Part shown: in pieces, positions 8,238 to 17,013 of the stretch
Numbering within the stretch: the first letter of the stretch is position 1
Layout of the letters: every line of letters starts with the position of its first letter
Assembly (NCBI RefSeq): GCF_018613155.1
Contig: NZ_JAGGQU010000038.1
Location: 93,871 to 157,870, forward strand
Reading direction: 5' to 3'
From: Bacillus sp. ISL-55
GTDB taxonomy: Bacteria > Bacillota > Bacilli > Bacillales > Cytobacillaceae
DNA length: 64,000 nucleotides
Translations under genes and position numbers: made by a program
The notes under the pieces: generated by a model
Told to the model about the DNA's origin: nothing
What the model saw: only the letters and a program-made list of their open reading frames with translations
Database searches by the model: none

Positions 8238-9671
8238 TTAGTTCCTCAATGGATTCCTGAATCTTAGCATGACTCCTCCTGCGGCAATCAAGAAGCCAAG
8301 TACATAGAACATTGTCCTGCTGCTTTCACCGGTTTGAGGAAGTACCTCGCCGTTATATACCTGTTTAGTTGTTGTCCCATCAGAAGTATTCCCGGATCCT
8401 GAATTATTTCCTGGTGCTGGCGTTTCAGTATCCTCGTCTGATTCCGCCTCTTCTGATTCCGTCTCTTCTGCTTCTTCCTCTACCATTTCACCTTCCATAT
8501 CCCAGTTTAATTGTAGTGTCAGCACACTTTCGACAATATCCAGGGACTCAATTTGCGAAAGCAGAATCAATTTTGTTTCACCGTTGCTGGTTATCTCAAG
8601 TCCACGAATCAATTCCAGTTCAATTTCTTCAGTCAGCGTGAGGCTGAATAGTTCATTGATTCTTTCAAGGCCTATTCTCTTGCCGCCCATCATGACCAAT
8701 GTTACTTTTTCAATTGGACGTGGAGTCTCATCTATCACGATTCTAATCATTGATAGTATGTTCATAGTTTCATCAGTATCCTCTGAATCACCTGGTTCAG
8801 ATGGTTCAGATGGTTCTTCTACAGGAAGTTCACAAATATCCAGCCAATAATTAACCGAGCCTTCTGCTTCCACTCCTACTCTTACTTCACTGACTGGGAT
8901 GACAAGCTCTTCACCTGTTGTAAAAATCAGTTTGAAAGCTGAAACATCATCTTTTATGAATTCACCGTCATCAAAAGATTTATATAAAGGGGATGAACCC
9001 GGATTCGTCATTTCCTCCCACTGACCATCAATCTGAACAAAGGCGGTTTCAACAGGATTGACACATTTGTCGATGTGCAGGTGGATCTGCGTGCTTTTAT
9101 TTTCATTGCCTGGTTCGGTTCCATTATCAGCCGGCGTTGACTCATTTCTGCTTTCTTCAGCAGCATTATTTCCGTCTCCATCTTTATCTTCTTCTGGTGC
9201 ATTATCTCCTTGTGAAGCATTATCTTCTTCTGGTGCATTATCTCCTTCTGATGCATTATCTTCGTCCGGTTTTTCATTTTCTTCTGCATTAGTTTCTTCT
9301 TGAGTATTATTTTTCCCTGAAGCATTATTTCCGTTTTCACCATTGCCTTCCTGATTATCACTGTTCTCAGCTGCTCCAGGTTGATTTGTTGTTTCTTGTT
9401 CAGAGTTACTATCCTCTTTCTCAGCTGCTGAAGCTTCCTCAGTATTTGTTTCATTTTCCGTAGTTGCCGCTTTTACATCACCATTAGACTTTTCTGTTTG
9501 ATCCGCAGTCTTTGAACCTACTTTGATGTTTTTTTGTTTAACAGTATTTTCTTGCTGAGAGTTTGTTTTTTGCTTGCTATTTTCCGCAGCAAACGCACCT
9601 GTAACAGGGAAAGTAATCATAAACAATAACATGAATGCAACTACGATGGATAAGCGCTTTTTAATTTTCAA
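8238..9671 (-). CDS. LPXTG-anchored, acidic low-complexity cell wall protein
   Basis: Secreted surface protein of about 477 residues. It has a signal peptide (KIKKRL, a hydrophobic run, then GAFAAEN), then about 160 residues rich in Asn, Glu, Asp, Gly and Gln with repeats of DNAPEEDNAS type. Two or three folded segments follow, then another acidic run, and a sorting signal: LPQTG at about residue 444, a hydrophobic helix and a basic tail. TTG at 9671 is chosen because AAAAGGGGT lies just upstream. I do not recognise the middle domains. Sortase lies downstream and a c-di-GMP-I riboswitch upstream, suggesting a wall-bound adhesion or matrix protein controlled by c-di-GMP. Confidence 0.88.
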   Translation of the reverse strand: MKIKKRLSIVVAFMLLFMITFPVTGAFAAENSKQKTNSQQENTVKQKNIKVGSKTADQTEKSNGDVKAATTENETNTEEASAAEKEDSNSEQETTNQPGAAENSDNQEGNGENGNNASGKNNTQEETNAEENEKPDEDNASEGDNAPEEDNASQGDNAPEEDKDGDGNNAAEESRNESTPADNGTEPGNENKSTQIHLHIDKCVNPVETAFVQIDGQWEEMTNPGSSPLYKSFDDGEFIKDDVSAFKLIFTTGEELVIPVSEVRVGVEAEGSVNYWLDICELPVEEPSEPSEPGDSEDTDETMNILSMIRIVIDETPRPIEKVTLVMMGGKRIGLERINELFSLTLTEEIELELIRGLEITSNGETKLILLSQIESLDIVESVLTLQLNWDMEGEMVEEEAEETESEEAESDEDTETPAPGNNSGSGNTSDGTTTKQVYNGEVLPQTGESSRTMFYVLGFLIAAGGVMLRFRNPLRN

Positions 9672-9712
9672 AATTTCTACCCCTTTTCGAATAAAATTGT
9701 GCACCACTAATA

Positions 9713-9728
9713 AACTGAATATTCAGTT
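9713..9728. promoter_or_regulatory. Perfect 16-bp palindrome in the LPXTG gene leader
   Basis: AACTGAAT followed by ATTCAGTT lies 42 nt upstream of the TTG start and downstream of the riboswitch. It could form an RNA hairpin in the leader or be a repressor operator. Function is not established by sequence. Confidence 0.4.
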
Positions 9729-9807
9729 ATTTTAAAAGAGTACTCGCCTCCTTTTCCTTGTATTCATCCTTTTACTAGACAAAACAACAGCCAGGTTATC
9801 TCTAATT

Positions 9808-9897
9808 TCATGGCAGCCAGGACAATCTTAGCCGTAAAATGCAGCCTTAGACCCCTCGCTTTGCGTCCCTGTTTTTCAACAGGTTTGCCCTGAGCAT
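9808..9897 (-). ncRNA. c-di-GMP-I (GEMM) riboswitch
   Basis: Read on the minus strand, the conserved core of the class I c-di-GMP aptamer is present in order. CAGGGCAAACC (9882-9892) is followed by a GAAA-containing hairpin loop and GGGACGCAAAGC (9858-9869). Then come GGTCTAAGGC, ACGGCTAAGAT and the closing GGCTGCC (9812-9818). It lies about 140 nt upstream of the LPXTG gene start, so it belongs to that leader and senses cyclic di-GMP. I could not identify the expression platform, so ON or OFF behaviour is open. The remainder of the 9672-10121 gap shows only this leader and its presumed promoter region. Confidence 0.9.
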
Positions 9898-10121
9898 GAT
9901 TGGTGTTAATATGGATTCTTATGTAAATAATTCCTACTGCTCCATTGTCTTACATTTAGAGACTTACCACAGTTACCCAGCTGCTTAAACATTTAGTCCC
10001 AGAAAAAATATTGGTAAATTTTTCATCGAATGCTTTATTTTCCCGGAAAGGAGGGTGGATTCAGTGCTTAGGGTTCTATTTTTAAAGGAAATACATGAGA
10101 TTTTTTACCTATAAAAAGACA

Positions 10122-10151
10122 AAGGACCCAGGGAATATTCCAAGGGTCCTT
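10122..10151 (-). terminator. Intrinsic terminator after yugJ
   Basis: Stem AAGGACCC with GGGTCCTT; on the minus strand it is followed by TTGTCTTTTTA. Confidence 0.75.
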
Positions 10152-10157
10152 AAAGGT

Positions 10158-11321
10158 TTATAACGACATACGATAGATGTTCAATACGTCATCTTTATTT
10201 AATTTTGCAAAGTTGCCAAACTCGCCATTGACCATTGCTTTGTCAGCCATCACTTCCAGCTTGCTGTCATCAATGTCATAATCAGCAAGTCTTGATGGTG
10301 CACCAATGCTGTTCCAGAATTCACGCAGCTTTTCAATTCCTTCCAAACCTGCTTCTTCGTCTGTCTTGCCTTCTGGATTTACTCCGAAAACTCTGACAGC
10401 CATTCTCTTGAAGCGCTCTGGTTTCACGTTAAGGTTATGCTTCATCCAGTTCGGGAACAGGATGGCTAGCCCGCCTCCGTGAGGGATATCATACACTGCT
10501 GATACGGCGTGCTCGATATTATGAGTAGCCCAATCGCCGCGGTAACCCATGTTTAGGATTCCATTCAATGCCATCGTTCCTGAGTAAAGAATCGTTGCAC
10601 GATACTCGTAGTTCTCCAGGTCCTCAAGCAGTTTTGGTGCTGTTTCCATCACTGTCAAAAGCAAGGATTCGGCCATGCGATCCTGGAATTCAGTGTTCTC
10701 AGTCAGGTGGAAATAGTGCTCGAATACATGTGACATCATGTCAACAATGCCGTAAATTGTTTGGTCCTTAGGCACTGTAAATGTGTTTACAGGATCCAAG
10801 ATAGAGAATTTAGGGAAAGACACCGGGCTGCCCCAGCCGTACTTTTCATTCGTTTCCCAGTTTGTGATGACAGAACCGGCATTCATCTCAGAGCCTGTAG
10901 CGGCCAATGTCAATACTGTCCCGAATGGAAGTGCTTCTGATGCAAAAGCTTTCTTTGTAACAAGATCCCATGCATCGCCATCGTATTTTGCTCCAGCTGC
11001 GATAGCTTTCGTGCAGTCGATAACACTGCCGCCGCCCACTGCAAGCAGGAATTCAATACCTTCTTCTTTGCATATTTTTACACCTTTATGGACAGTTGAC
11101 AGCCGAGGATTTGGTTCAACACCTGACAGTTCGGATACCTCCGCGCCAATTTCATTTAGAGTGTTCATGACTGAATCATAAAGTCCGTTTCGCTTAATGC
11201 TGCCACCACCGTAGACGAGCAGAACCTTCTTGCCATACTGAGGGACCTCATTCTTCAGTTCCTCAAGCTGACCTTTTCCAAAAATAAGTTTAGTTGGATT
11301 ATAAAATGTAAAGTTATCCAT
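10158..11321 (-). CDS. yugJ: Iron-containing alcohol (butanol) dehydrogenase, YugJ/YugK family
   Basis: Group III NAD(P)H-dependent alcohol dehydrogenase acting on aldehydes and alcohols. The 387-residue product shows the nucleotide-binding [11 protein letters not shown] segment, the [15 protein letters not shown] motif at about residue 93, and metal-ligand histidines in [11 protein letters not shown] and [22 protein letters not shown] at 11321 follows GAGGAAGGTGATAAGA; an in-frame TTG 18 nt upstream overlaps that site and is rejected. The place between pgi and yuzA matches B. subtilis yugJ/yugK, of which only one copy is present here. Confidence 0.92.
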   Translation of the reverse strand: MDNFTFYNPTKLIFGKGQLEELKNEVPQYGKKVLLVYGGGSIKRNGLYDSVMNTLNEIGAEVSELSGVEPNPRLSTVHKGVKICKEEGIEFLLAVGGGSVIDCTKAIAAGAKYDGDAWDLVTKKAFASEALPFGTVLTLAATGSEMNAGSVITNWETNEKYGWGSPVSFPKFSILDPVNTFTVPKDQTIYGIVDMMSHVFEHYFHLTENTEFQDRMAESLLLTVMETAPKLLEDLENYEYRATILYSGTMALNGILNMGYRGDWATHNIEHAVSAVYDIPHGGGLAILFPNWMKHNLNVKPERFKRMAVRVFGVNPEGKTDEEAGLEGIEKLREFWNSIGAPSRLADYDIDDSKLEVMADKAMVNGEFGNFAKLNKDDVLNIYRMSL

Positions 11322-11521
11322 TCTTATCACCTTCCTCAAGGCTAATTATGTTCTTTTTTTAAAAGCAATGCAAAAAAAATACACTTCTTAATGTTCTCCA
11401 ATGTGCTCTAAAATGTTTCATCTTTTTACTTGGATAAAGATTTAATATGTTCAGGATGAATAATTCATCAACTGCTGAATCACTCTATAAAAGAACAAAT
11501 TTATTGAAGGAGGAAACACCC

Positions 11522-11755
11522 ATGAGCGGTATTCAACGTGCAGCACTTGTTCTTACCATTATCGGGGCCATCAACTGGGGGTTAGTAGGATTCTTCCAAT
11601 TCGATCTTGTTGCAGCAATTTTCGGCGGACAGGATTCAGCATTGGCTCGAATCATCTATGGCCTGGTTGGACTTGCTGGTTTAATAAACATCGGTCTTCT
11701 TTTCGCTCCAAGCGAAAGAGAGGAAAGAGCAGCAGAACCAAGGGCTACTCGATAA
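11522..11755 (+). CDS. yuzA: DUF378 small membrane protein YuzA
   Basis: A 77-residue membrane protein with two hydrophobic segments and the DUF378 signature (GAINWGLVGFFQFDLVAAIFG, then IIYGLVGLAGLI). Function is unknown. ATG at 11522 is placed by AAGGAGGAAACACCC directly upstream; earlier in-frame starts lack such a site. It is divergent from yugJ and convergent with rocD, with a shared terminator. It sits in the B. subtilis yugI-yuzA-yugJ order, with rocD inserted. Confidence 0.9.
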   Translation: MSGIQRAALVLTIIGAINWGLVGFFQFDLVAAIFGGQDSALARIIYGLVGLAGLINIGLLFAPSEREERAAEPRATR

Positions 11756-11769
11756 CTGAATTTCACAAG

Positions 11770-11795
11770 AAAACCCGCCAAGGAAGGCGGGTTTT
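11770..11795. terminator. Bidirectional terminator between yuzA and rocD
   Basis: A 10-bp perfect stem AAAACCCGCC/GGCGGGTTTT with a 6-nt loop between two convergent genes. Confidence 0.88.
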
Positions 11796-11802
11796 CTTGT
11801 GT

Positions 11803-12999
11803 TTATGATAATACTTTCTTAATTCGTTCGATTGCCCAATCTAATTCCTCTTGGCTGATGACAAGAGGCGGTGCGAAGCGGATGACGGTATCATGCGTCT
11901 CTTTGCAAAGCAGTCCCTCTTCTTTAAGGTCCTCACAATACTTACGTGCAGGTTCCGTTAATTCAACGCCAATGAACAAACCGCGGCCGCGGATATCCTT
12001 GATGATGGAATTATCGATTTCACGCAGCTTGCTGATAAAGTATTCACCAAGTTCAAGGGAGCGTTCTGCAAGCTTCTCGTCAATCAATACATCCAGGGAT
12101 GCGATTGAAACAGCACAGGCCATCGGATTTCCGCCGAAAGTAGAGCCGTGAGAACCAGGATTGAATACACCCAGTACATCATTGTCAGCTACAACACAGG
12201 AAATCGGGAATACTCCGCCGCCAAGTGCCTTTCCAAGGATGTACATATCAGGCTGTATGTCCTCCCATTCACACGCGAACATTTTACCAGACCGTGCTAA
12301 TCCTGCCTGGATTTCATCGGCAATAAACAGGACATTGTTTTCTTTACATACATCGAACGCCGCTTTCATGAATCCTTCTGGTGGAATGACGATTCCAGCC
12401 TCACCCTGAATCGGTTCAATCAGGAAGGCTGCAGTGTTAGGAGTGATCGCTTCCTTCAGCGCATCAAGGTCACCGTAAGGGATCAGTTTAATTCCCGGAA
12501 GCATCGGGCCGAAGCCGCGTTTATATTCTTCTTCAGAAGATAATGAAACAGCTGTCATTGTCCGGCCATGGAAGTTGCCTATACAAGCGATGATTTCAGC
12601 CTGGCTGTCCGCAACACCTTTAACATCGTATGCCCAGCGGCGAGCTGCTTTAATAGCCGTTTCAACCGCTTCCGCTCCAGTGTTCATCGGCAAAGCCATT
12701 TCTTTATTCGTCATCTTGCAAATCTTTTCATACCATGGTCCCAGCTGATCATTGTGGAATGCTCTTGAAGTAAGAGTCACACGGTCAGCCTGGTCCTTAA
12801 GCGCCTGAATGATCTTAGGATGGCGATGCCCCTGGTTAACAGCTGAATACGCACTAAGCATGTCCATGTATCTGTTGCCTTCTGGATCTTCTACCCAAAC
12901 TCCCTCTGCCTTCGAAATTACGATTGGCAGGGGATGATAGTTATTCGCACCGTACTTTTGAGTCTGCTCGATTAGCGAGCTAGTTTTTGTTGTTGTCAT
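11803..12999 (-). CDS. rocD: Ornithine aminotransferase
   Basis: PLP enzyme that transfers the delta-amino group of ornithine to 2-oxoglutarate in arginine catabolism and proline synthesis. The 398-residue product has the class III aminotransferase features: [17 protein letters not shown], the FHGRT motif, [17 protein letters not shown], and the PLP lysine in [16 protein letters not shown] at 12999 follows GGAGGAAAGTTC. In B. subtilis rocD belongs to a roc operon elsewhere; here it stands alone between yuzA and yugI. The 52-bp repeat array begins about 120 bp upstream of its start. Confidence 0.95.
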   Translation of the reverse strand: MTTTKTSSLIEQTQKYGANNYHPLPIVISKAEGVWVEDPEGNRYMDMLSAYSAVNQGHRHPKIIQALKDQADRVTLTSRAFHNDQLGPWYEKICKMTNKEMALPMNTGAEAVETAIKAARRWAYDVKGVADSQAEIIACIGNFHGRTMTAVSLSSEEEYKRGFGPMLPGIKLIPYGDLDALKEAITPNTAAFLIEPIQGEAGIVIPPEGFMKAAFDVCKENNVLFIADEIQAGLARSGKMFACEWEDIQPDMYILGKALGGGVFPISCVVADNDVLGVFNPGSHGSTFGGNPMACAVSIASLDVLIDEKLAERSLELGEYFISKLREIDNSIIKDIRGRGLFIGVELTEPARKYCEDLKEEGLLCKETHDTVIRFAPPLVISQEELDWAIERIKKVLS

Positions 13000-13118
13000 G
13001 AACTTTCCTCCGTTCCAATGAAAAAATTGGTTAGACAATCATATTGTAACCTGTAAGCTCTTTCATTTTAACCCCCTAAAACAGATTGGTGGTAGGTTTT
13101 CCGTAGTTTTCCTTTAGA

Positions 13119-13936
13119 ACTTGTCTGCAGCAGCTATATCGATTGACAGCTTTTCTTGGTTTCAACGGAAGTTGTCGGTAGTTGACTTAAGTTCGGACTG
13201 CTTTTCATGATTACCCTAGAAACCTGTCTGAAGTTGGTCCATGTTCGGACAGCTTTTCATGATTTCCTCTGAAACCCGTCTGAAGTTGCCCCGGTTCTGA
13301 CAGCTTTTCATTGATTTCTTCCAAACCTGTCTGAAGGTGGCCCTTGTTCGGACTGCTTTTCATGATTACCTCTCAAACCTGTCTGAAGTTGGTCCATGTT
13401 CGGACAGCTTGTCATGATTCCCTATGAAACCTGTCTGAAGTTGCTCCGGGTTCGGACAGCTTTTCGTTGATTTCTTCCAAACCTGTCTGAAGGTAGCCCA
13501 TGCTCGGACAGCTTTTGATGATTCCCCCTCAAACCTGTCTGAAGTTGGTCCATGTTCGGACAGCTTTTCATGATTTCCCTTCAAACCTGTCCGAAGTTGC
13601 CTCTTGTTCGGACTGCTTTTCATGATTTCCCCTGAAACCTGTCTGAAGTTGGTCCATGTTCGGACAGCTTTTCATGATTTCCCCTGAAACCTGTCTGAAG
13701 TTGGCCCATGTTCAGACAGCTTTTCATGATTCCCCCTCAAACCTGTCTGAAGTTGCCCCGAGTTCGGACAGCTTTTGATGATTCCCCCCCAAACCTGTCT
13801 GAAGTTGCCCCATGTTCAGACAGCTTTTCATGATTTCCCTTCAAAGCTGTCCGAAGTTGGCTCTTGTTCGGACAGCTTTTTATGATTTCTCTTCAAACCT
13901 GTCTGAAGTTGGCTTACGTCTGTATTTCCAAGCACT
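13119..13936 (+). repeat. Tandem array A of 52-bp hairpin units
   Basis: About 16 units. Starts of the ACCTGTC motif fall at 13222, 13274, 13325, 13377, 13429, 13481, 13533, 13585, 13637, 13689, 13741, 13793, 13845 and 13897, with two degraded units before them. Each unit is a 29-nt hairpin (arm CTGTCTGAA, 11-nt loop, arm TTCGGACAG) plus a 23-nt spacer such as CTTTTCATGATTTCCC. In some units the sixth pair is T-A or C-G instead of T.G, so pairing is kept. It fills the gap between rocD and the yugI terminator. No credible gene is present; periodic reading frames here are artefacts. Confidence 0.95.
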
Positions 13937-13965
13937 AAAAAAAACCGGACAAAAATGTCCGGTTT
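13937..13965 (-). terminator. Intrinsic terminator after yugI
   Basis: A 10-bp stem AAACCGGACA with complement and 4-nt loop, followed on the minus strand by a T run. The 52-bp array abuts it. Confidence 0.85.
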
Positions 13966-13977
13966 CTCCAGTAAAAC

Positions 13978-14373
13978 TTATTTCTTAGCCATATCTGACT
14001 GGTTGATCCACTCTTGAAGCTTATCCTTCAAAGTGTTGAATCCTTGTGCTGAGTCATCCTGGTGCTGAACTACAGCAGCTGGACGCTTTGCACTGCGTGG
14101 CTTCTTCGCACGTTGTGGTTGTTCTGGTGCTTCTTCAGTAGCACGGATAGATAAACCGATTTTTCCAGCAGCTTCATCAATTGACAAAACTTTCACTTTC
14201 ACTTCATCGCCAACTGTAAGGTGCTCGTTAACATCCTTAACATAACCGTGTGTGATTTCTGAAATGTGCACTAGACCTTGTGTATTTTCATCTAACGCTA
14301 CGAAAGCGCCATATGGCTGGATTCCTGTAACTTTTCCTGTTAAAACGCTGCCTACTTGAATATTTTCTGACAT
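13978..14373 (-). CDS. yugI: S1-domain RNA-binding protein YugI (general stress protein 13 type)
   Basis: A 131-residue protein with one S1 RNA-binding domain (residues 5-75: GSVLTGKVTGIQPYGAFVAL, GLVHISEI, VGDEVKVKVLSID, IGLSIRA), followed by a basic, Lys/Arg/Pro-rich linker and a short C-terminal helix. The B. subtilis homologue is a ribosome-associated general stress protein. ATG at 14373 follows AGGAGTGTTTCC. Single gene with its own terminator. Confidence 0.92.
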   Translation of the reverse strand: MSENIQVGSVLTGKVTGIQPYGAFVALDENTQGLVHISEITHGYVKDVNEHLTVGDEVKVKVLSIDEAAGKIGLSIRATEEAPEQPQRAKKPRSAKRPAAVVQHQDDSAQGFNTLKDKLQEWINQSDMAKK

Positions 14374-14488
14374 GGAAACACTCCTAAAAATTGTTTTATT
14401 TTATCCCATTAATACGCAATTAAAAATTATATCATATTCTATAGCATTTATCAAAAGGAATAAGTTAATTCAATTTAGGCGTTTCCAG

Positions 14489-16189
14489 CTATTGGAACGG
14501 AAGATACCTTACTTTCCAGAAACCATCTTCCTGGACCATCTGGAAAACTGGTCCATCTGGACGATCTGCAAAATGCAGCTGGACACCGACTACTTCCTCT
14601 GAATCATCCTCTGCATGGTAGAGTGCGGCATATTCATACCCTTTCAGGACATCCCTGAGATCCAAACTGGCCATTTCTTGTTCTTGTATATATTGTTCCT
14701 CTGATGGCTTCCCGTCATTCTTGCTGTAAAGAGCGTATTTGGTTTCATAATCCCCAGCCTGGTCTGCATGGAAGTACAACTGCATGATTTCAAACGGTCC
14801 GTAATTCTTCAGAATATTGAAGTCCTTCTTGGCTGCGAATTCCTTATAACTCGATAGCAACGAAGCTGGGATGGGGAGAACAGCCTTGTTAATCATATCC
14901 TCTGCCTTCGAATTATTTGCGGAATTTATATATCTTGGATATACAAGATTCTCGTGCCTTTTCATTTCATTAGCTGGCTTAAGGAACTTATCGCTTTTCA
15001 TCTGTTCGTACATAACTTTTACTGCTGCAGCTGTGTCGGTCTCCGGATAAGTTTCGAAGAGATATAAATAGGCGTCTTTCACTTCTTCTTTTAAAAGATT
15101 GTCTTCACCATAAATCGGATTTACGGTTGAGCCAAGCGTAAACAAGGCATAGAGGGACTGCACATCAGTACGCAGAATATCGTTGATTTTTAAATCCTCA
15201 ACAGTTCCAATTGCAGTTTCAAGTTTCACTAATACATCTGCGTAGTTTTTGTAAGAAATTACTTTCCCCATATTGTTTTGAATCCGGTTGCTCCTTAATT
15301 CAAGGTAGGTTATATAGTCTTCATTTACTTTGCCGCGAAGACGGTCTGCAATCCCCATAAAATTCACATATGGCAATAGTTTGCCATCTTCTTCACGAAA
15401 CGCATAGCCGTTTTCAACCGCAACGGCAGCCATCTTCTTCAAATCATTATCTGAAAGTCCATTTCCGCCGGCATTCATCTTTTCAACGACTGTCTCTAAA
15501 CCTTCTTTGCTGATTGCCTCTTTTATATTCCACTCGTAAAAGACCATGCCATATTGATATACGCCTGTGTATGAATCCAGCTGCGTAAGCAGGGTAAATT
15601 CGTCACCTGCAAAGTCGGCTTCTTCATGGCCTTCTTTCTGGATTTTATTGATAATCTCGGAAGGAAGAGTAAAAGCCTGGTCGATTTGGCTTCTAAAATT
15701 TTTCCTCATCTCTGCCAAATCCTGCTTATCATGTTCTTCCATATAGGTTAGAAATTCATTTTTTGTATTTTGGATATCCTCGCCAATGGATGGATATAAA
15801 TATTTCTCAAATCCAGCCCCCAATCCAAGTTCGGCTTTTGTTTCAGCAACTCTTTCTTTATAGTATTTCTCCAAATCCTCAAACACATCTTTAACATCGG
15901 CTTCCTGCAAATCCCCTGAACTATTTTCAACAGTGGATGCCTGCTGCTGTTCTGTTTTCTCGCCGGAAGGGTCATGGCCATCGATATATTGCATCATCAG
16001 GACACCGGCAATCATCCCCACTCCAATAAAGCTCGCCGCATAAGGTAAGTGAATCCATTTATTCCTTCTTTTCTTCTGTTGATCTCTTTTAATCGCCGCA
16101 AGGATCGCTGAACGATTCTCATCTTCCGGCATCTCGTCGTATGCACTTTTCAGGCTCTCCAGTCGCTTTTCCAATAACTGATCATCCAT
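14489..16189 (-). CDS. Membrane-anchored regulator with large extracytoplasmic domain (candidate anti-sigma factor)
   Basis: A 566-residue protein with about 45 cytoplasmic residues, one membrane helix (about residues 50-68) and roughly 490 residues outside the cell with no motif I recognise. Its gene follows an ECF sigma factor with stop and start regions overlapping, the usual sigma/anti-sigma arrangement. The short N-terminal cytoplasmic part could bind the sigma factor. ATG at 16189 is preferred to GTG at 16198 because AAGGAGGGTG overlaps the latter. The ectodomain is far larger than in typical ECF anti-sigma factors, so it may itself be the sensor. Function is inferred from context only. 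Confidence 0.75.
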   Translation of the reverse strand: MDDQLLEKRLESLKSAYDEMPEDENRSAILAAIKRDQQKKRRNKWIHLPYAASFIGVGMIAGVLMMQYIDGHDPSGEKTEQQQASTVENSSGDLQEADVKDVFEDLEKYYKERVAETKAELGLGAGFEKYLYPSIGEDIQNTKNEFLTYMEEHDKQDLAEMRKNFRSQIDQAFTLPSEIINKIQKEGHEEADFAGDEFTLLTQLDSYTGVYQYGMVFYEWNIKEAISKEGLETVVEKMNAGGNGLSDNDLKKMAAVAVENGYAFREEDGKLLPYVNFMGIADRLRGKVNEDYITYLELRSNRIQNNMGKVISYKNYADVLVKLETAIGTVEDLKINDILRTDVQSLYALFTLGSTVNPIYGEDNLLKEEVKDAYLYLFETYPETDTAAAVKVMYEQMKSDKFLKPANEMKRHENLVYPRYINSANNSKAEDMINKAVLPIPASLLSSYKEFAAKKDFNILKNYGPFEIMQLYFHADQAGDYETKYALYSKNDGKPSEEQYIQEQEMASLDLRDVLKGYEYAALYHAEDDSEEVVGVQLHFADRPDGPVFQMVQEDGFWKVRYLPFQ

Positions 16190-16739
16190 GGTTTGCACCC
16201 TCCTTCTTTTCGGCTAGAGTGAGCAGTTTCTTCAAGTGTTCCTTTCCTCGTGACATCCTTGTCTTTACATTTGCCAGTGATGCCCCGGTGATCTCCGCGA
16301 TTTCATCATAGCTTTTATCGTGAAAGTAAAAGAGCAGGATCGGTACGCGATATTTTTCATCAAGTTTCTGGATGCATTCATGCAGTGTCCTATCTTCTTC
16401 AAACTGAAGGATGCTTTCTTCTGCTGTTTTCCCGTTGTATGTCCGTTCCTTGCCGATCTTCAGCACTTTCTTGAACTGCCTTTGTTTACTGCGCGCAAAA
16501 TTCCTCGTCACATTCAAGGTGATTTTGTAAAGCCAGGTCGTGAATTTGGCATGTGAAAATTGGTCGAGGAAGCGGTAGACCCTGACGAACACTTCCTGGG
16601 TGATATCATCTATGTCGTCATATTTGTTCCCAAGCTGGAAGGCAAAGCGCCTGACTGTTGGAGTATGGATATCGATCAATTCCGCAAAAGCTTGCATATT
16701 GCCATTCCGGGACCGGAAAACTAATTCATCATCATTCAT
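16182..16739 (-). CDS. ECF-family RNA polymerase sigma factor
   Basis: A 185-residue ECF sigma factor. Region 2 includes DDIDDITQEVFVRVYRFLDQF and FTTWLYKITLNVTRNFAR. Region 4 is a helix-turn-helix with PILLFYFHDKSYDEIAEITG and ANVKTRMSRGKEHLKK. ATG at 16739 follows GGGGGATCCAAA. It heads a two-gene operon with the membrane regulator, and an ECF-type promoter lies about 110 bp upstream, suggesting autoregulation. The signal it answers is unknown; it resembles the SigM/V/W/X group, but I cannot assign it to one. Confidence 0.9.
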   Translation of the reverse strand: MNDDELVFRSRNGNMQAFAELIDIHTPTVRRFAFQLGNKYDDIDDITQEVFVRVYRFLDQFSHAKFTTWLYKITLNVTRNFARSKQRQFKKVLKIGKERTYNGKTAEESILQFEEDRTLHECIQKLDEKYRVPILLFYFHDKSYDEIAEITGASLANVKTRMSRGKEHLKKLLTLAEKKEGANHG

Positions 16740-16847
16740 TTTGGATCCCCCAAACTGATACCTTATATTTTATTCTTTTTTTAACGGAGACGATTGCTGC
16801 GGCCGCGTGCAATTCCGTCTCTTCAAGCGTAAATTCTTTATCTATAA

Positions 16848-16873
16848 AACGCCGCATTTTGTTATTTGTTTCA
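16848..16873 (-). promoter_or_regulatory. Candidate ECF-type autoregulatory promoter
   Basis: On the minus strand TGAAAC (16868-16873) is separated by 16 nt from CGTT (16848-16851), close to the TGAAAC-N16-CGTC pattern used by Bacillus ECF sigma factors. It lies about 110 nt upstream of the sigma gene. The leader between them holds an imperfect hairpin with GAGACG/CGTCTC arms. Confidence 0.5.
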
Positions 16874-17013
16874 AAAAAATAACAAATCACTCAATAATTG
16901 TTTAAAGCCTGAAAACACTATGCTTTTGTATGAAAAAATAGTAACATGAAAAGGTATTTTTTTATTTTGTCAGAAAATATAAATATTCAGATTTTTCCTA
17001 AAGGAGTTTTCTT

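Noticed and set aside
9008..9454. 148-residue Lys/Met-rich open frame inside the LPXTG gene
   Set aside because: It is an out-of-frame shadow of the acidic Asn/Glu-rich repeats of the LPXTG protein.
13366..13623. 85-residue open frame on the minus strand across array A
   Set aside because: It is read through 52-bp repeats in rotating frames, has no ribosome binding site and no protein-like composition.
13119..13936. CRISPR array
   Set aside because: The repeat plus spacer is a fixed 52 bp but the spacers are near-identical copies, and no cas genes are present.
16737..16860. 41-codon open frame just upstream of and overlapping the sigma factor start
   Set aside because: Its start codon lies inside the candidate ECF promoter and has no ribosome binding site; more likely an untranslated leader with a hairpin.
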